Shown here: piece after piece, positions 56,427 to 64,000 of the stretch
Numbering within the stretch: position 1 is the first letter of the stretch
Layout of the letters: the number at the start of each line of letters is the position of its first letter
Assembly: GCA_964030785.1 (NCBI GenBank)
Contig: OZ034971.1
Location: forward strand, 15,507,400-15,571,399
DNA: 64,000 nt
Direction: 5' to 3'
Source of the DNA: Siderastrea siderea
Lineage: Eukaryota > Cnidaria > Anthozoa > Scleractinia > Rhizangiidae
Made by a program: the position numbers and the translations under genes
The notes under the pieces: generated by a model
What the model saw: the letters and a program-made list of their open reading frames with translations, nothing else
Database searches by the model: none
Told to the model about the DNA's origin: nothing

Positions 56427-59400
56427 ACTTTAATGGGTAAACACAATTACTGGGAAACCAAAAGGCCCAAGAGATCTCAACCAGTTTTCAAAATTAACAT
56501 GACTGATTTTCATTACAAGTTTTCCATGTTATAGGGTTACCAGCATTACTCCTCAAGGCCACTGAGGTTTTACAAATCTGTCATACGGGATCATGAATGT
56601 TGACTATCACCCTGAAACCATTTATTTTATATTTGAAGAATTTGAAACCAGACAGAGGTAAACATCTGTCTGGCCATGGATTTTGAAACTGTTGAGGTTA
56701 GAAGCAGATTCCACTTTTCTTACGAAGAAAGAAGAAAGGCGAAGTAACGATGAAAAGATTTATACAGGAATACAATGAACGGTTCCATGGAAAAGACCAA
56801 ATGCTGTTTCATGACCAATCATTAATGTTTGTTTCCTTTGCAGTTTCATCTTGTATCTGATTGGAAATGGAAATGTCAAAATCAAACGGTTTTTTTTATT
56901 CACACGGTAATAAAGATGAAAGCAATTGACTACAGGGCAGTTTACTGTTATAAAAGTTTAAATGTTACAATCAAACGGTTTTTGATTCCCACAGTAATAA
57001 AGATGAAAGCAATTGACTACAGGGCAGTTATAAAAATTGTAAATGTTACAATCAAATGGTTTTTGATTCACACAGTAATAAAGATGAAAGGAATTGACTA
57101 CAGGGCAGTTATCAAAGTTTACATGTTACAGTGCTTACCCTTGGGTGTTCAGCTACTATTAGGTATGACTCAATGTTGTACTGCTTGAGATATGCATCCC
57201 GCTCCTGACCGCGTCCTTCTTCAACCTCATAATAACCATTTAAACAGTTAAGCACAGAGGCTGTTATATGTACACGCCTGGCAGAAAGTCAGAAATCATT
57301 AACCATTAATTAGAAAACTCACACCACTCATAGCTTTACCTTTATTAATGGTTACCACTCACCAAACAATTCATCACAGTGTTTTCTTTGTAGTACAAAA
57401 TGCACTATAACTGTTAAGAATAAGCTGGGAAGACTGAAGCAACAAGGCAATATGTTCTGTAGTGTTAACTTCTTGCACATGCCTGCCTTGTGCCCATCCA
57501 TCAGGTACATCAACCTTTGCAAACATCTCAGTAAATTGCAAGCAGTCAATCACTCCAGTAAAAGAAAACAATCCACTGGTTCAAAACAAAAATTGAACAT
57601 ACATGTAGGGGAAACTTCAATGTTTGCTTATAAATACAGAGTTGACTCAACTTCCAGTCAGTTAAGAGATAAGTTCTTCAGTGCAAAGTTCCAGATTGTG
57701 CTGTGCAACATGCACATCTGACACTTTGCAAATGTGATGGTAAAAGTCAATCACTTTGGTGAAAAAATCACAGCTTCAAAAGAAGAATTCAACATGCAAG
57801 AAACTTCACTGTCAAACTGTACTTTCAATTTTCTCCTTCATACAAGTTTCCATAATGGGCAATATTTGTTTATGATTAGCAATTTACTATTAAGACCAGA
57901 GATGCTCTAATACAAATTTAATACAGGACTTTTCGGGACAAGGCCCATACAAGACAGCACGCAGTACTGCTAAATTTTCACAGTGCAAAATTGCTCAATT
58001 ATAAGCAATTTACGGCATGTCACCATACAGGCATTATAAAGGAGTGGTCCTTCAGGAGTTATCACATTTTTGCACTGTCCAAAGGGAACCTCTAGTTATC
58101 ATCTTTTGGTCAGTTTTAATACCAAAGGACATTGCGAGTGTTATTGCAAAATGCAACTAAAATACTGACAAACAAACAATAAAATTCCATCACCTTAATT
58201 TGTAGAGGAAACAAGAGAAATTGTAAACTGAGGAAATGTGATGAGCACCCAGCATGTTTGTGGTTTGTGGACATGAAATACTGATAACTTACCCTGGAAG
58301 TCCTCCTGACTCCATGTGATTGGCAGTCGTCACATCATCAGACCACACATCATATTGCCACTTGACTAATCCCAGCACCCCACTATGAACCTTTCCCATG
58401 TGAACACCAACTCTCATGTTCAGGTTAACACCTGTTGCCTCACGCACACTCCTGCAGACAAACACATCACCCATTGGTCATTCCAAAGCCAATGGCAGAC
58501 TTTGATGCACCGTCACTGAGGACCCTCACAAGGGATTATTAGTAACAACATTGTGCTCCCTCATTGATCACAAGTGTAATATCCCTTGGTAAACAATTCA
58601 CCAATGAAAAAAGTAATCACTAGTAGACTAAGTTAGAATCCCAAAAGACAAGAGCACTGTAAAATGTAATTTAATTTGACAAACAAACAAACATTGCTGA
58701 GGGTTTAAAGGATCTGCTAGCCTCACTTCACATTTACTGTACAAACATAAAAATGCTATGCACCCTGCCATGTGCAAAATCATGAAACTTATTATCAAAT
58801 CTGCCCCTCAAAGATCTCTCCTATTATTTGGCAAGTTGACAAAGAAGTCATGAAAAGGATGTCAAAAAGTTGTCAAATACTACACACTGTGCAAGTGGCA
58901 ATGCTAATGTGCACGGCACTGGACAGGTAATACTAGAATTGTAAGAGTAATAAATTTTAACTTACGCAATAGCATCAATCATTTCAAGGCCCATCTCAAT
59001 ACAACACTGAGCATGGTCAGGGCGTGCCTCTGGTAAACCAGATACACAGTAGTAACAATCACCCAAGATCTTGATTCGCATACAGTGGTTTTCCTTAAAA
59101 AGGATGGAGATCACTTCAACTCAGATACACCTACAGTTAAGCACATTACAAGTGACGCCACTAGAATTCCTAAAATAGCTTGGAAACAGACTCAAGTTAA
59201 CCCGACAGTACGCCATCCTCCAATTATGGTTGAATAGTCACTTGCAGGAAAGTAGGTGAAGTGGTCACAATTTTGCACTGTAACAGGTAAGTGTTAATAA
59301 AACACATTTAAAAAAACATGAACTGGTTTGAAAAATTTTAACCAGAAGTTAATTTTGAACCACAAGATACACAAGCATAATATTTTGAAGTCAAACTTCA

Positions 59401-61654
59401 GCAATCAACTATGCAGCAATTTCTATCCCGCCAATTTTGTGGAACTTGCTTGCAGTAAACTTTGAAGTCTCAGAACCTATTAAGCTTAATTAGAAAAAAG
59501 CATTAGCCTTCTTCTGTTGCTGTTTTACAAATAGCTACTACACAAGACTGAACCATTTCAGCGACAAGTACAAAGAACTGAAAAGTCATTTTGAAGTAAT
59601 TAGCACGAAAGCATTTTTGTTTGTCCTGTGCCTCAGGAAAAAGCCTCAACCTGGTGTACCCAAACCAGTTCACAAACTGTGTGCTAGCCAAATATATTGA
59701 ATGTGGTTTATTTTGCTAAAACTTTTTTCAAATGGCTGTGAAATTAGGAAACATCAAACAAATGGGTTCCTTTTTAACACAAATTAAAAATTCAAGTTGT
59801 GAATTTTAGAGTCTAGCACTCACTGAGGCAGTGCCCTAGTACTGGTCATTGGTTTAACAAAATTTAAAAGATGTAAAGATGTAATAAAATGAAATAAAAA
59901 TCAAGTAAAGAGGGCATACCACTGCAAGTGCATCAAAACTGGCAAACAATTCATTGAGATATTGAACCAACTGTTGCGCTGTGCACTGGGATGAAAGCAT
60001 GGTGAATCCTTCTATGTCAGCAAACAAAATACTGAAACAAGAGTAAGTGGAATCACATTACTCCACAAAATTAATATGGACTAAATAACCATTAACTGCC
60101 ACTCTACTAGCGTTTACATATACATAAGAAAACAAGATCAATGAGATGGACTATGTCTGCTATTTTCTGTAACATTTTGAGAGGCAACCCTCCCAGTTGC
60201 AACCACTTTAGGTGCCATGGGGACTAAACATTTGGCACTGGATACCTGACTCAAAAAAGATTGTAGCTAAATTTGAAGACAACTGTCAACCTAAGAGGGG
60301 TAACAAGTCGTTACCCACATGTACAAATGGATATGAATGACAACTCATATGACTGAATGAGTCAGCCAGCTTTTTACATGGTCCTTCGTTATACAGACAC
60401 TGGTTCAATTCCCATTTTATCGGAGACTGATTTTTTCTTTTCCTTGACCAGAGCTCAGGACATACAGAATATTCTATCTTTTCTTATTTCTTCACCAAGC
60501 TGAAAAGTTACCATCTTTCTTCCTGACGCTTTCCACATAATTAATCCTAAAGGTATGCAGAATGCACTTCACGATGAACCGTAGTGTAATAAGGCCTAGC
60601 TTATCACAAGTCTTCTTGTATCTCAGCAGTTAGAGCATTTGACTGGTGTAAGGAAAGTCATAGCTTCAGTATCACATTATTACCAAAAAATTACATCATT
60701 CTATTCTTATTTCTCTGTCCTGTCTTGGAAAAATCACCCCCCAAAAAAACTGGAAATGGATTGTTCTCCCTTGAAACATTCATGTGACATTTCTCTTTTA
60801 TGTTCTAACAGCACTTGTCTGAGAAAAGGTAACAAGTTCCAAAGATCCATCTTGAGTCTCAATACCCTGCTGTAATTATAAATACAAACCTGACATTCTC
60901 GTGCCTCTGAATATAAATTTTGTGAAACTGCACTGTTTCTTTTTTGCCACTTTCTATGTCTGCCTTCATTTCTGTGGCAACATATCTTGGTAAAACTGAC
61001 AGCAGCAGACGTTCCTAAAGCAAAAGAAAACAAACACTTCGCTAAAAATTCAACAAAAAGTAAACAGCCTTTTTTATTTGCAGTTGTACTAAAAACTATT
61101 GTCACAAAAAGTACTTGGGTCCGGCCTCATGTCAACCGAGGTGAAAAAAATGCAACATGGTGGAAAGTTTGATAGTGGACAAAAATTTAGATATGGTGTC
61201 TTCAGGTTTCTAACACATTTTATGAAGGGATTTTAATATAAAGAGGAATAAACATCACTGATAATCTACATACTAAAACTTAATGGTAATCTAATTTATT
61301 ACTTATCCTCCCTGATAATTTTCTATTGTTCAAACTGAATGTCATTATGTACCCTATGAGCCTCAACAAGCACTCTCATAATGCTGTATAAGGCTCCATC
61401 ATGTGCTAAGCCATCAGCCTTCATAACTAACCAATACAAATTATGTTACTACCAAGTACCAAGAACATAAACTTGTTTAAAAATTACAACATAAAAAGCT
61501 ATACCTGATTCTGATTTTCTTTCATTATGGTTAACCTTGATTCTATGCATCTCCTAGTTTCAAGAAAAGCTCTGCGTTGAGAAATCTCAGTTGGATACTT
61601 TGTAAAAACTCCTGTGATGTTGGCACACACAAATATAAACAGATTGCCTAAAAG
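35899..61654 (-). CDS. ADCY5/6: Membrane adenylyl cyclase, ADCY5/6-like, 22 exons, N-terminus missing
   Basis: Converts ATP to cAMP at the plasma membrane under G-protein control. Exons on the minus strand, with positions listed individually, total 2484 nt, exactly 827 codons plus TAG at 35901-35899. Residues 1-20 end the first membrane domain. C1a spans ~51-271, with metal aspartates D97 (FADIEGF) and D141 (KILGDCYYC). A short C1b linker follows with [20 protein letters not shown], a signature shared with ADCY5/6. Second membrane domain ~344-570, with N-glycosylation sequon N459-G-S in the extracellular loop. C2 spans ~584-827, with EKIKTIG, D761 (YDIWG), N768, R772 and KGKGKMVTY. All expected catalytic residues are present. 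The first membrane helices and N-terminus were not found up to 64000. The C1b linker looks shorter than in vertebrate ADCY5. Confidence 0.95.
36034..36744. other. ADCY last intron, nothing recognised
   Basis: Several overlapping ~80-codon frames on both strands lack any recognisable domain. Confidence 0.5.
36754..36844. mobile_element. 91-bp MULE-like MITE
   Basis: 15-bp perfect inverted ends TAACCTGCGATCAGG, flanked by a perfect 9-bp duplication GCCCTGTCT (36745-36753, 36845-36853). The 9-bp size suggests MuDR-type mobilisation. In an ADCY intron. Confidence 0.85.
37041..37165 (-). CDS. ADCY5/6: ADCY exon 21: C2 catalytic core
   Basis: [20 protein letters not shown] then [16 protein letters not shown]761, N768 and R772 are present. 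The usual WGNTVN and MDSTG read WGDTVN and MYSTG. Confidence 0.95.
37453..37660. repeat. (GGAC)n then (TGAC)n microsatellite
   Basis: Short GGAC repeats at 37453-37485 pass into about 44 uninterrupted GACT units to 37660. The SVSQSVSQ frames over it are translation artefacts. Confidence 0.95.
37678..37792 (-). CDS. ADCY5/6: ADCY exon 20: C2
   Basis: [20 protein letters not shown] then [13 protein letters not shown]. Its donor GTAAGT is followed 17 nt from the exon by a (CTGA)n microsatellite. Confidence 0.94.
38245..38337 (-). CDS. ADCY5/6: ADCY exon 19: C2 adenine-site lysine
   Basis: [20 protein letters not shown] then [11 protein letters not shown]. The EKIKTIG lysine reads the purine ring in cyclases of this class. 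Confidence 0.95.
38338..39132. other. ADCY intron segment, nothing recognised
   Basis: A C-run lies at 38539-38548. The 89-codon frame at 38809 has no recognisable features. Confidence 0.5.
39133..39210. mobile_element. 78-bp hairpin MITE
   Basis: Ends TAGCCTGTTCCAGGCTCT and inverse, flanked by ATTTACAT on both sides (39125-39132, 39211-39218). Terminal sequence resembles the 36754 element. Confidence 0.78.
39219..39731. other. ADCY intron segment, nothing recognised
   Basis: Plain AT-rich intron sequence. Confidence 0.5.
39732..39878 (-). CDS. ADCY5/6: ADCY exon 18: C2
   Basis: [20 protein letters not shown] then [17 protein letters not shown]. The ELYYQSC motif favours the ADCY5/6 group. 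Confidence 0.95.
40012..40131 (-). CDS. ADCY5/6: ADCY exon 17: start of C2
   Basis: [20 protein letters not shown] then [20 protein letters not shown]. Confidence 0.95.
40477..40518 (-). CDS. ADCY5/6: ADCY exon 16: 42-nt linker exon
   Basis: [14 protein letters not shown], the conserved RLDFLWKLQ helix between TM12 and C2. It is too short for ORF-based detection but has clean splice sites. Confidence 0.92.
40519..41155. other. ADCY intron, nothing recognised
   Basis: An 84-codon minus-strand frame at 40894-40640 has no domain, and the phase leaves no room for another exon between 41156 and 40518. Confidence 0.55.
41156..41255 (-). CDS. ADCY5/6: ADCY exon 15: TM12
   Basis: [20 protein letters not shown] then [13 protein letters not shown], the last membrane helix. 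Confidence 0.9.
41499..41668 (-). CDS. ADCY5/6: ADCY exon 14: TM10 and TM11
   Basis: [20 protein letters not shown] then [20 protein letters not shown]. Matches [20 protein letters not shown] in ADCY5. Confidence 0.93.
41669..42259. other. ADCY intron segment, nothing recognised
   Basis: Left part of the 3.9 kb intron between exons 14 and 13. Confidence 0.5.
42260..42361. repeat. Block A: source of a 102-bp copied segment
   Basis: Appears base-identical to 44799-44900, in the same orientation, about 2.5 kb away. Starts AACAGCGAACACC and ends GATCTCCTTA. Confidence 0.88.
42362..44503. other. ADCY intron segment, nothing recognised
   Basis: Frames up to 111 codons (for example 43956-44291) show no known domain. 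A T/G-rich tract lies at 44370-44428. Confidence 0.5.
44504..44577 (-). repeat. tRNA-derived sequence, probable SINE head
   Basis: The minus strand carries an A-box-like TGGCCTAGTGG, a TCTCACGC anticodon-loop-like stretch as in tRNA-Glu, and a B-box-like GGTTCGACAC, then a T run. The T stem does not pair well, so an intact tRNA gene is unlikely. Confidence 0.45.
44688..44803. repeat. Block B, first copy (116 bp)
   Basis: Base-identical to 44899-45014. Starts TAAAAACCATGG and ends GTTTGAACAG. Confidence 0.88.
44799..44900. repeat. Block A', 102-bp copy between two B copies
   Basis: Copy of 42260-42361. It shares AACAG with the end of B at the left join and TA with the start of the second B at the right join. 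Confidence 0.88.
44899..45014. repeat. Block B, second copy (116 bp)
   Basis: Identical to 44688-44803. After it the sequence continues AACCGACGAGG, presumably the original flank. Confidence 0.88.
45015..45577. other. ADCY intron segment with GGAC-rich and palindromic stretches
   Basis: CGGACGGACG repeats lie at 45271-45325 and a GCGCTAGCGC palindrome near 45401-45411, resembling dispersed repeat sequence. No gene. Confidence 0.45.
45578..45685 (-). CDS. ADCY5/6: ADCY exon 13: extracellular loop
   Basis: 36 codons rich in Cys and Asp, with the sequon NGS and the end GQFCDYPQ, like the FC...NC.FPEYF loop of ADCY5. Confidence 0.87.
45821..45936. mobile_element. 116-bp imperfect hairpin MITE
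   Basis: AACAATTATT at the left and its inverse at the right, with further imperfect pairing up to ACCAAC/GTTGGT around the centre. Flanking duplication not seen. Confidence 0.6.
45937..46707. other. ADCY intron segment, nothing recognised
   Basis: AT-rich intron with no supported coding frame. Confidence 0.5.
46708..46868. mobile_element. 161-bp MULE-like MITE
   Basis: Inverted ends TACCCTGGGTGCCAGAGG and TACCCTGGGTACCAGAGG. The 9-bp flanks GACTGCGCC and AACTCCGCC match at 7 of 9 positions. Confidence 0.75.
46869..47715. other. ADCY intron segment, nothing recognised
   Basis: T-rich tract at 47467-47490. No gene or clear element. Confidence 0.5.
47716..47800. repeat. (TAA)n microsatellite with LINE-like 3' end
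   Basis: A TAA run is followed by TTTATATAGTGCCATTATC, similar to the CR1/L2 3' junction near 26921-26945. Possibly a very short LINE end in inverse orientation. Confidence 0.6.
47841..48883. mobile_element. 1.04 kb TIR element with C-rich subterminal repeats
   Basis: 42-bp perfect inverted ends start GGGCGATTCCAGAAAATATC. Subterminal units CCCCCC(A/T)TGCCTTCGGATTTCC occur about three times at each end, on the same strand. The internal 103-codon frame shows no transposase signature. The right end lies 38 bp from ADCY exon 12. Confidence 0.85.
48921..49037 (-). CDS. ADCY5/6: ADCY exon 12: TM9
   Basis: [18 protein letters not shown] then a helix [18 protein letters not shown]. The acceptor CACCAG at 49040-49038 is used; a nearer TTTCAG would break the frame. 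Confidence 0.88.
49038..49784. other. ADCY intron, nothing recognised
   Basis: C-run at 49125-49138. No gene. Confidence 0.55.
49785..49869 (-). CDS. ADCY5/6: ADCY exon 11: TM8
   Basis: [20 protein letters not shown] then VVVAEKCR. Hydrophobic helix ending in phase 0. Confidence 0.88.
50039..50136 (-). CDS. ADCY5/6: ADCY exon 10: TM7
   Basis: [17 protein letters not shown] then [15 protein letters not shown], a membrane helix with the conserved QIT..P end. Confidence 0.92.
50137..50776. other. ADCY intron, nothing recognised
   Basis: A purine/C-rich stretch with repeated TTTACC(C/T)AGG and GGGAAAA motifs lies at 50340-50545, of unknown nature. Confidence 0.45.
50777..50840 (-). CDS. ADCY5/6: ADCY exon 9: C1b end
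   Basis: [20 protein letters not shown]. Matches the segment preceding TM7. Confidence 0.9.
50841..52731. other. ADCY intron, nothing recognised
   Basis: Short (AAT)n run at 51321-51338. Frames of 60-87 codons without features. Confidence 0.5.
52732..52821 (-). CDS. ADCY5/6: ADCY exon 8: C1b signature
   Basis: [20 protein letters not shown] then SSIEARSID, matching the EDEVDEFLGRAIDARSID stretch typical of ADCY5/6. Confidence 0.92.
52970..54089 (+). pseudogene. Frameshifted F-box/LRR-like pseudogene in an ADCY intron
   Basis: Frame 1 (53045-53302) ends [14 protein letters not shown], an F-box-like helix. After TAA it continues with [20 protein letters not shown] and [18 protein letters not shown] second frame (53403-54089) carries [16 protein letters not shown] and [18 protein letters not shown], resembling leucine-rich repeats of FBXL proteins. 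One stop and at least one frameshift separate the parts. No introns are evident, so it could be a retrocopy. Confidence 0.45.
54090..54739. other. ADCY intron segment, nothing recognised
   Basis: Plain intron sequence. Confidence 0.5.
54740..54801 (-). CDS. ADCY5/6: ADCY exon 7: C1b linker (62 nt)
   Basis: [20 protein letters not shown]. Poorly conserved linker, accepted because its splice sites and phase fit both neighbours exactly. Confidence 0.75.
54802..56330. other. ADCY intron segment, nothing recognised
   Basis: The 91-codon frame at 54798 overlaps an exon on the other strand and has no domain. Confidence 0.5.
56331..56427. repeat. (GAT)n microsatellite
   Basis: About 30 GAT units with a few GGT interruptions. 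Poly-Asp and poly-Ser frames are artefacts. Confidence 0.95.
56878..57125. repeat. Three ~80-bp tandem repeats beside an ADCY splice donor
   Basis: Each unit carries CAAACGGTTTTT, AATAAAGATGAAAGCAATTG and ACTACAGGGCAGTT. The array stops 14 bp from exon 6 (57139). Confidence 0.85.
57139..57277 (-). CDS. ADCY5/6: ADCY exon 6: end of C1a
   Basis: [20 protein letters not shown] then [17 protein letters not shown]. Its donor side abuts a three-unit ~80-bp tandem repeat in the intron. Confidence 0.94.
57278..58292. other. ADCY intron, nothing recognised
   Basis: An 89-codon plus-strand frame has no recognised domain. Confidence 0.5.
58293..58451 (-). CDS. ADCY5/6: ADCY exon 5: C1a core
   Basis: [20 protein letters not shown] then [19 protein letters not shown]. 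Conserved C1a half of the catalytic interface. Confidence 0.95.
58452..58965. other. ADCY intron, nothing recognised
   Basis: Plain intron. Confidence 0.55.
58966..59093 (-). CDS. ADCY5/6: ADCY exon 4: second metal-binding Asp
   Basis: [20 protein letters not shown] then [19 protein letters not shown]141 in LGDCYYC is the second metal ligand. Confidence 0.95.
59094..59919. other. ADCY intron, nothing recognised
   Basis: Plain intron. Confidence 0.55.
59920..60031 (-). CDS. ADCY5/6: ADCY exon 3: first metal-binding Asp
   Basis: [20 protein letters not shown] then [12 protein letters not shown]97 of FADIEGF binds metal in the class III cyclase mechanism. Confidence 0.95.
60612..60695 (+). 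repeat. tRNA-like sequence, possible SINE head
   Basis: An A-box-like ATCTCAGCAGTTAGAGCA, a TGACT...AGTCA stem, and a degenerate B box GCTTCAGTATC. Probably a decayed tRNA-derived SINE. Confidence 0.4.
60890..61014 (-). CDS. ADCY5/6: ADCY exon 2: start of C1a
   Basis: [20 protein letters not shown] then [12 protein letters not shown]. Donor GTTTGT is weak, but the split Ser codon joins correctly. Confidence 0.93.
61505..61654 (-). CDS. ADCY5/6: ADCY in-window exon 1: last TM helix and pre-C1 helix
   Basis: 50 codons, [17 protein letters not shown] then [20 protein letters not shown]. Matches the end of TM6 and the signalling helix leading into C1a. Confidence 0.93.
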
Positions 61655-64000
61655 CTGTGGAAAGTAACACACACTTAGTATTAGATTGCACGATCCAATA
61701 TACATAATCAATGCATATTACAGATGGATATCAGTAATGGACATTATTATTCATTCAAAACATTTCTCAATTTCCTCTGGCTAACCAGCTAGTACCAACA
61801 AAATTTGGAAGATCTTTCTATTACTGGATGATTGACATCAAAGGTCAAATGATAGAAAAATGGACGATTGACATCACGCAACAATGGCTTTGGTAGTGCA
61901 GAGCTCTAGAGAGCGAAAACGGCTGACAGCAGGTTTGAAACGTTGAATGAACAAAAAATTGCTGAATTATTGAATGATAAAGATAGTAAGAACACACAGA
62001 AAGCCACAAAGGGAAGTCGCTTGATTTTTTAAGCATATCTTCAGAAGAAAAACATCCAAAATCCTGAAGCAGTATATATGTTGTGAACTTTGCATTTTGT
62101 TACAGAACTCAATAAAGTACATTTTCATTGTCTTTTCTAGAGCTCTGGAAATATTTTGAATGAATAATAAAACAATTGAATTTGGCTTTCGTACATGTGA
62201 ATAATTATGAAAGTCTCGTAGGGCGTTATCCGCTGAAGCTGAACACCCTCCTCGATCTACATAATTCTTCATGTCGTACTCAGCCACATTCAATGATTGT
62301 TAATGATCCACACATCCAGCCAGCAATTAAAAAGAGTTTAAATAACCAAATCTCCCAGAACAACTAGGGATCTGATGTTACTGAACCATTATCAAATAAT
62401 ATCCAGATTATCAAAAAAATTGCATTATATTCAAGGCTAGATATATATAAAGCACTGAATTGTGTCTACAGATAGGGACAACTAATGTATGATAAAAACA
62501 CTTATTTGTTCAGTAGACCATATGATGGCACCGCACCACTACAATATCACTCCAAGGACATTATAACTTCTGTGTTGTCTTTTGGCACAATCTCTTCTTT
62601 TAAGATGAACTATTAATGACCAGTCCCAATTTAAAAAAAGATAATCATACCTTTGTTAAAATGCTTATTAAGGATTTATGAAAAAATAATTTATCACATA
62701 TTTTCAAATAAGCGTTACTTTTGATTACACATTTCATTAACAGATCCATAGGGTAACCAAAATCGTTGAGAGAATTTGTGAAATTGAATGAATGAATGGT
62801 AAAATGCTTCATTTGATATTCCAGGAAAATCAACAACCTACAGCATGCAATAAATAGACTGGAAATATCAACAGATACTGTAGCCCTCAGCATAATAGGT
62901 TAACTATAGAGATCTTCCATTCGTCCACAGCTTTATGCTACCGAATTTAATTTCCTACTGCTCCAAGTTCTCTACAGGCCACACAGGCACACAGTGTTCT
63001 TTTTGGTTTTACATTAAATTAATGCATGCATCACTCTATGAAAGGTCAAGTATCGTGGGTAACACAAAAATAATCCATGCATCATTCAGGGGCATTTCGT
63101 CACAATGCTATGAAAGGTCAAGTATCAACCGAATCGATTTTATCAGTTTTCAAAACCAATCTGTCAAATATGGGACATTCTCCTTGTGAATAGTCACGAT
63201 TTTGATCACGCAGCGCACAACTCACTATCTGTCACCAGTAAGAGGCTTTCCTGATGAAAACATGGTTTAACTGTCAAATCTTTATATAACAAGAAACCCG
63301 AAACAAGAGCAAATTTGCATCAAAAAGCACAAAAATGTTAAACTCCAAGACACTCACACCCTCGCAAAAGGTTCACAAAAGCGTGTTCAGATGATGCAAT
63401 CGCCAAACAATTACATCTTCTCATTCCCAGAGCCCGCGTGGCCTTACAATCCTGACACAAACGAAAAGAATGCATGGCAAAACTTTACGCGTGGCCTACA
63501 GCCCGAGTAGCTAACTAGTGCCAACTTTCAATTCACTTTCATCACTTCATTATGACGGTTTTTAGTTCAATATTGGTTGTCCTTTATTTTCTGCTTTAGC
63601 ACCTCACAAGCTGAAACTGAAATTTAGTACTGAAAAATAAGAAGCAGTGGATTAAACGTAGAACAGAAGTCAAGTACTTAAGGAGCAGTGGACTTAATGT
63701 AGAACAGAAGTCAAATCATAGTGTAGATATTTATAACTCTTTCTCCTATATTACTTTTATTAAGGGTATGGAATCGATTCCCGTCCATAACAAAGTGCTT
63801 GGGCTCTCTACAATGAATTTTAGAAGAATATTTCAAAAATGAAGTATTCTGGTTGCCAGTGTGCCAACTGCTAATTGAATGGTTGACAGCTCATTTTTTA
63901 CTTTTTAACCTACAACCTTCGCCAATTTTGTTCGGAAGGTTGAAAGTCAAATTTTGCCTGTCCTCCAGTTACCCCCTCCCCCTTTACAATGTTGGATCTT
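61655..64000. other. Upstream ADCY intron(s); N-terminal exons not found
   Basis: No exon encoding TM1-TM5 was recognised. Direct repeats occur at 63025-63130 (ATGAAAGGTCAAGTATC twice) and 63640-63712 (a ~46-bp unit twice with GTAGAACAGAAGTCAA). Confidence 0.5.
62172..62300. mobile_element. ~130-bp imperfect hairpin MITE
   Basis: The left half, from ACAATTGAATTTGGCT, pairs imperfectly with the inverse of the right half ending CATTCAATGATTGT, around TTATCCGCTGAAGCTGAAC. The 108-codon minus frame over it is not a gene. Confidence 0.55.

Noticed and set aside
56180..56534. Poly-Asp and poly-Ser proteins
   Set aside because: Translation of the (GAT)n microsatellite on both strands.
61967..62293. 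108-codon minus-strand ORF
   Set aside because: It spans an imperfect hairpin MITE; similar frames would appear in every copy of such a repeat.

Overview
The window is animal genomic DNA, most likely from an anthozoan cnidarian such as a stony coral. This is inferred from two conserved metazoan genes with short exons and GT-AG introns, AT-rich introns, and a dense load of small DNA transposons and LINEs; no species-level match was possible. There are no bacterial-style operons, rRNA genes or CRISPR arrays.

Two spliced genes converge. The plus-strand gene (1-29471) is the 3' part of NOM1, a nucleolar MIF4G/MA3-domain protein. Fourteen exons join without a frame break into 477 codons plus a stop, and the 5' part lies left of the window. 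The minus-strand gene (61654-35899) is a membrane adenylyl cyclase closest to the ADCY5/6 type. Twenty-two exons join in frame into 827 codons plus a stop, covering the end of the first membrane domain, C1a, C1b, the second membrane domain and C2. Its N-terminus was not found and probably lies right of 64000. About 6.4 kb between the two stops holds Ty3/Gypsy debris, a MITE and a trinucleotide repeat.

The 17.7 kb NOM1 intron (6065-23734) contains a large single-exon gene of unknown function on the same strand. It begins at 8746 and encodes an N-terminal membrane segment and two sets of internal repeats. A full-length L1-type LINE (about 12428-17606, both ORFs open) has inserted inside this reading frame. 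A 20-bp target-site duplication (18/20 identical) flanks it, and the host frame resumes in phase after the LINE and runs to a stop at 18060. The 1258-codon ORF at 8746-12522 is therefore a truncated host protein with a 31-residue tail supplied by the LINE.

Other mobile DNA has clear boundaries. A 2.5 kb TIR element sits exactly at a NOM1 splice donor and duplicates GTAA. A 1.8 kb element has inverted arrays of a short repeat and a 5-bp duplication. Two Tc1/mariner-type MITEs and several MULE-like hairpin MITEs have intact duplications. A 1.04 kb element has 42-bp perfect TIRs. Degraded RTE, CR1/L2 and Gypsy fragments are also present. In an adenylyl cyclase intron, a 102-bp segment has been copied between two copies of a 116-bp segment with microhomology at the joins, which looks like a template-switch event or an assembly error. 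Another cyclase intron holds a frameshifted F-box/LRR-like pseudogene.
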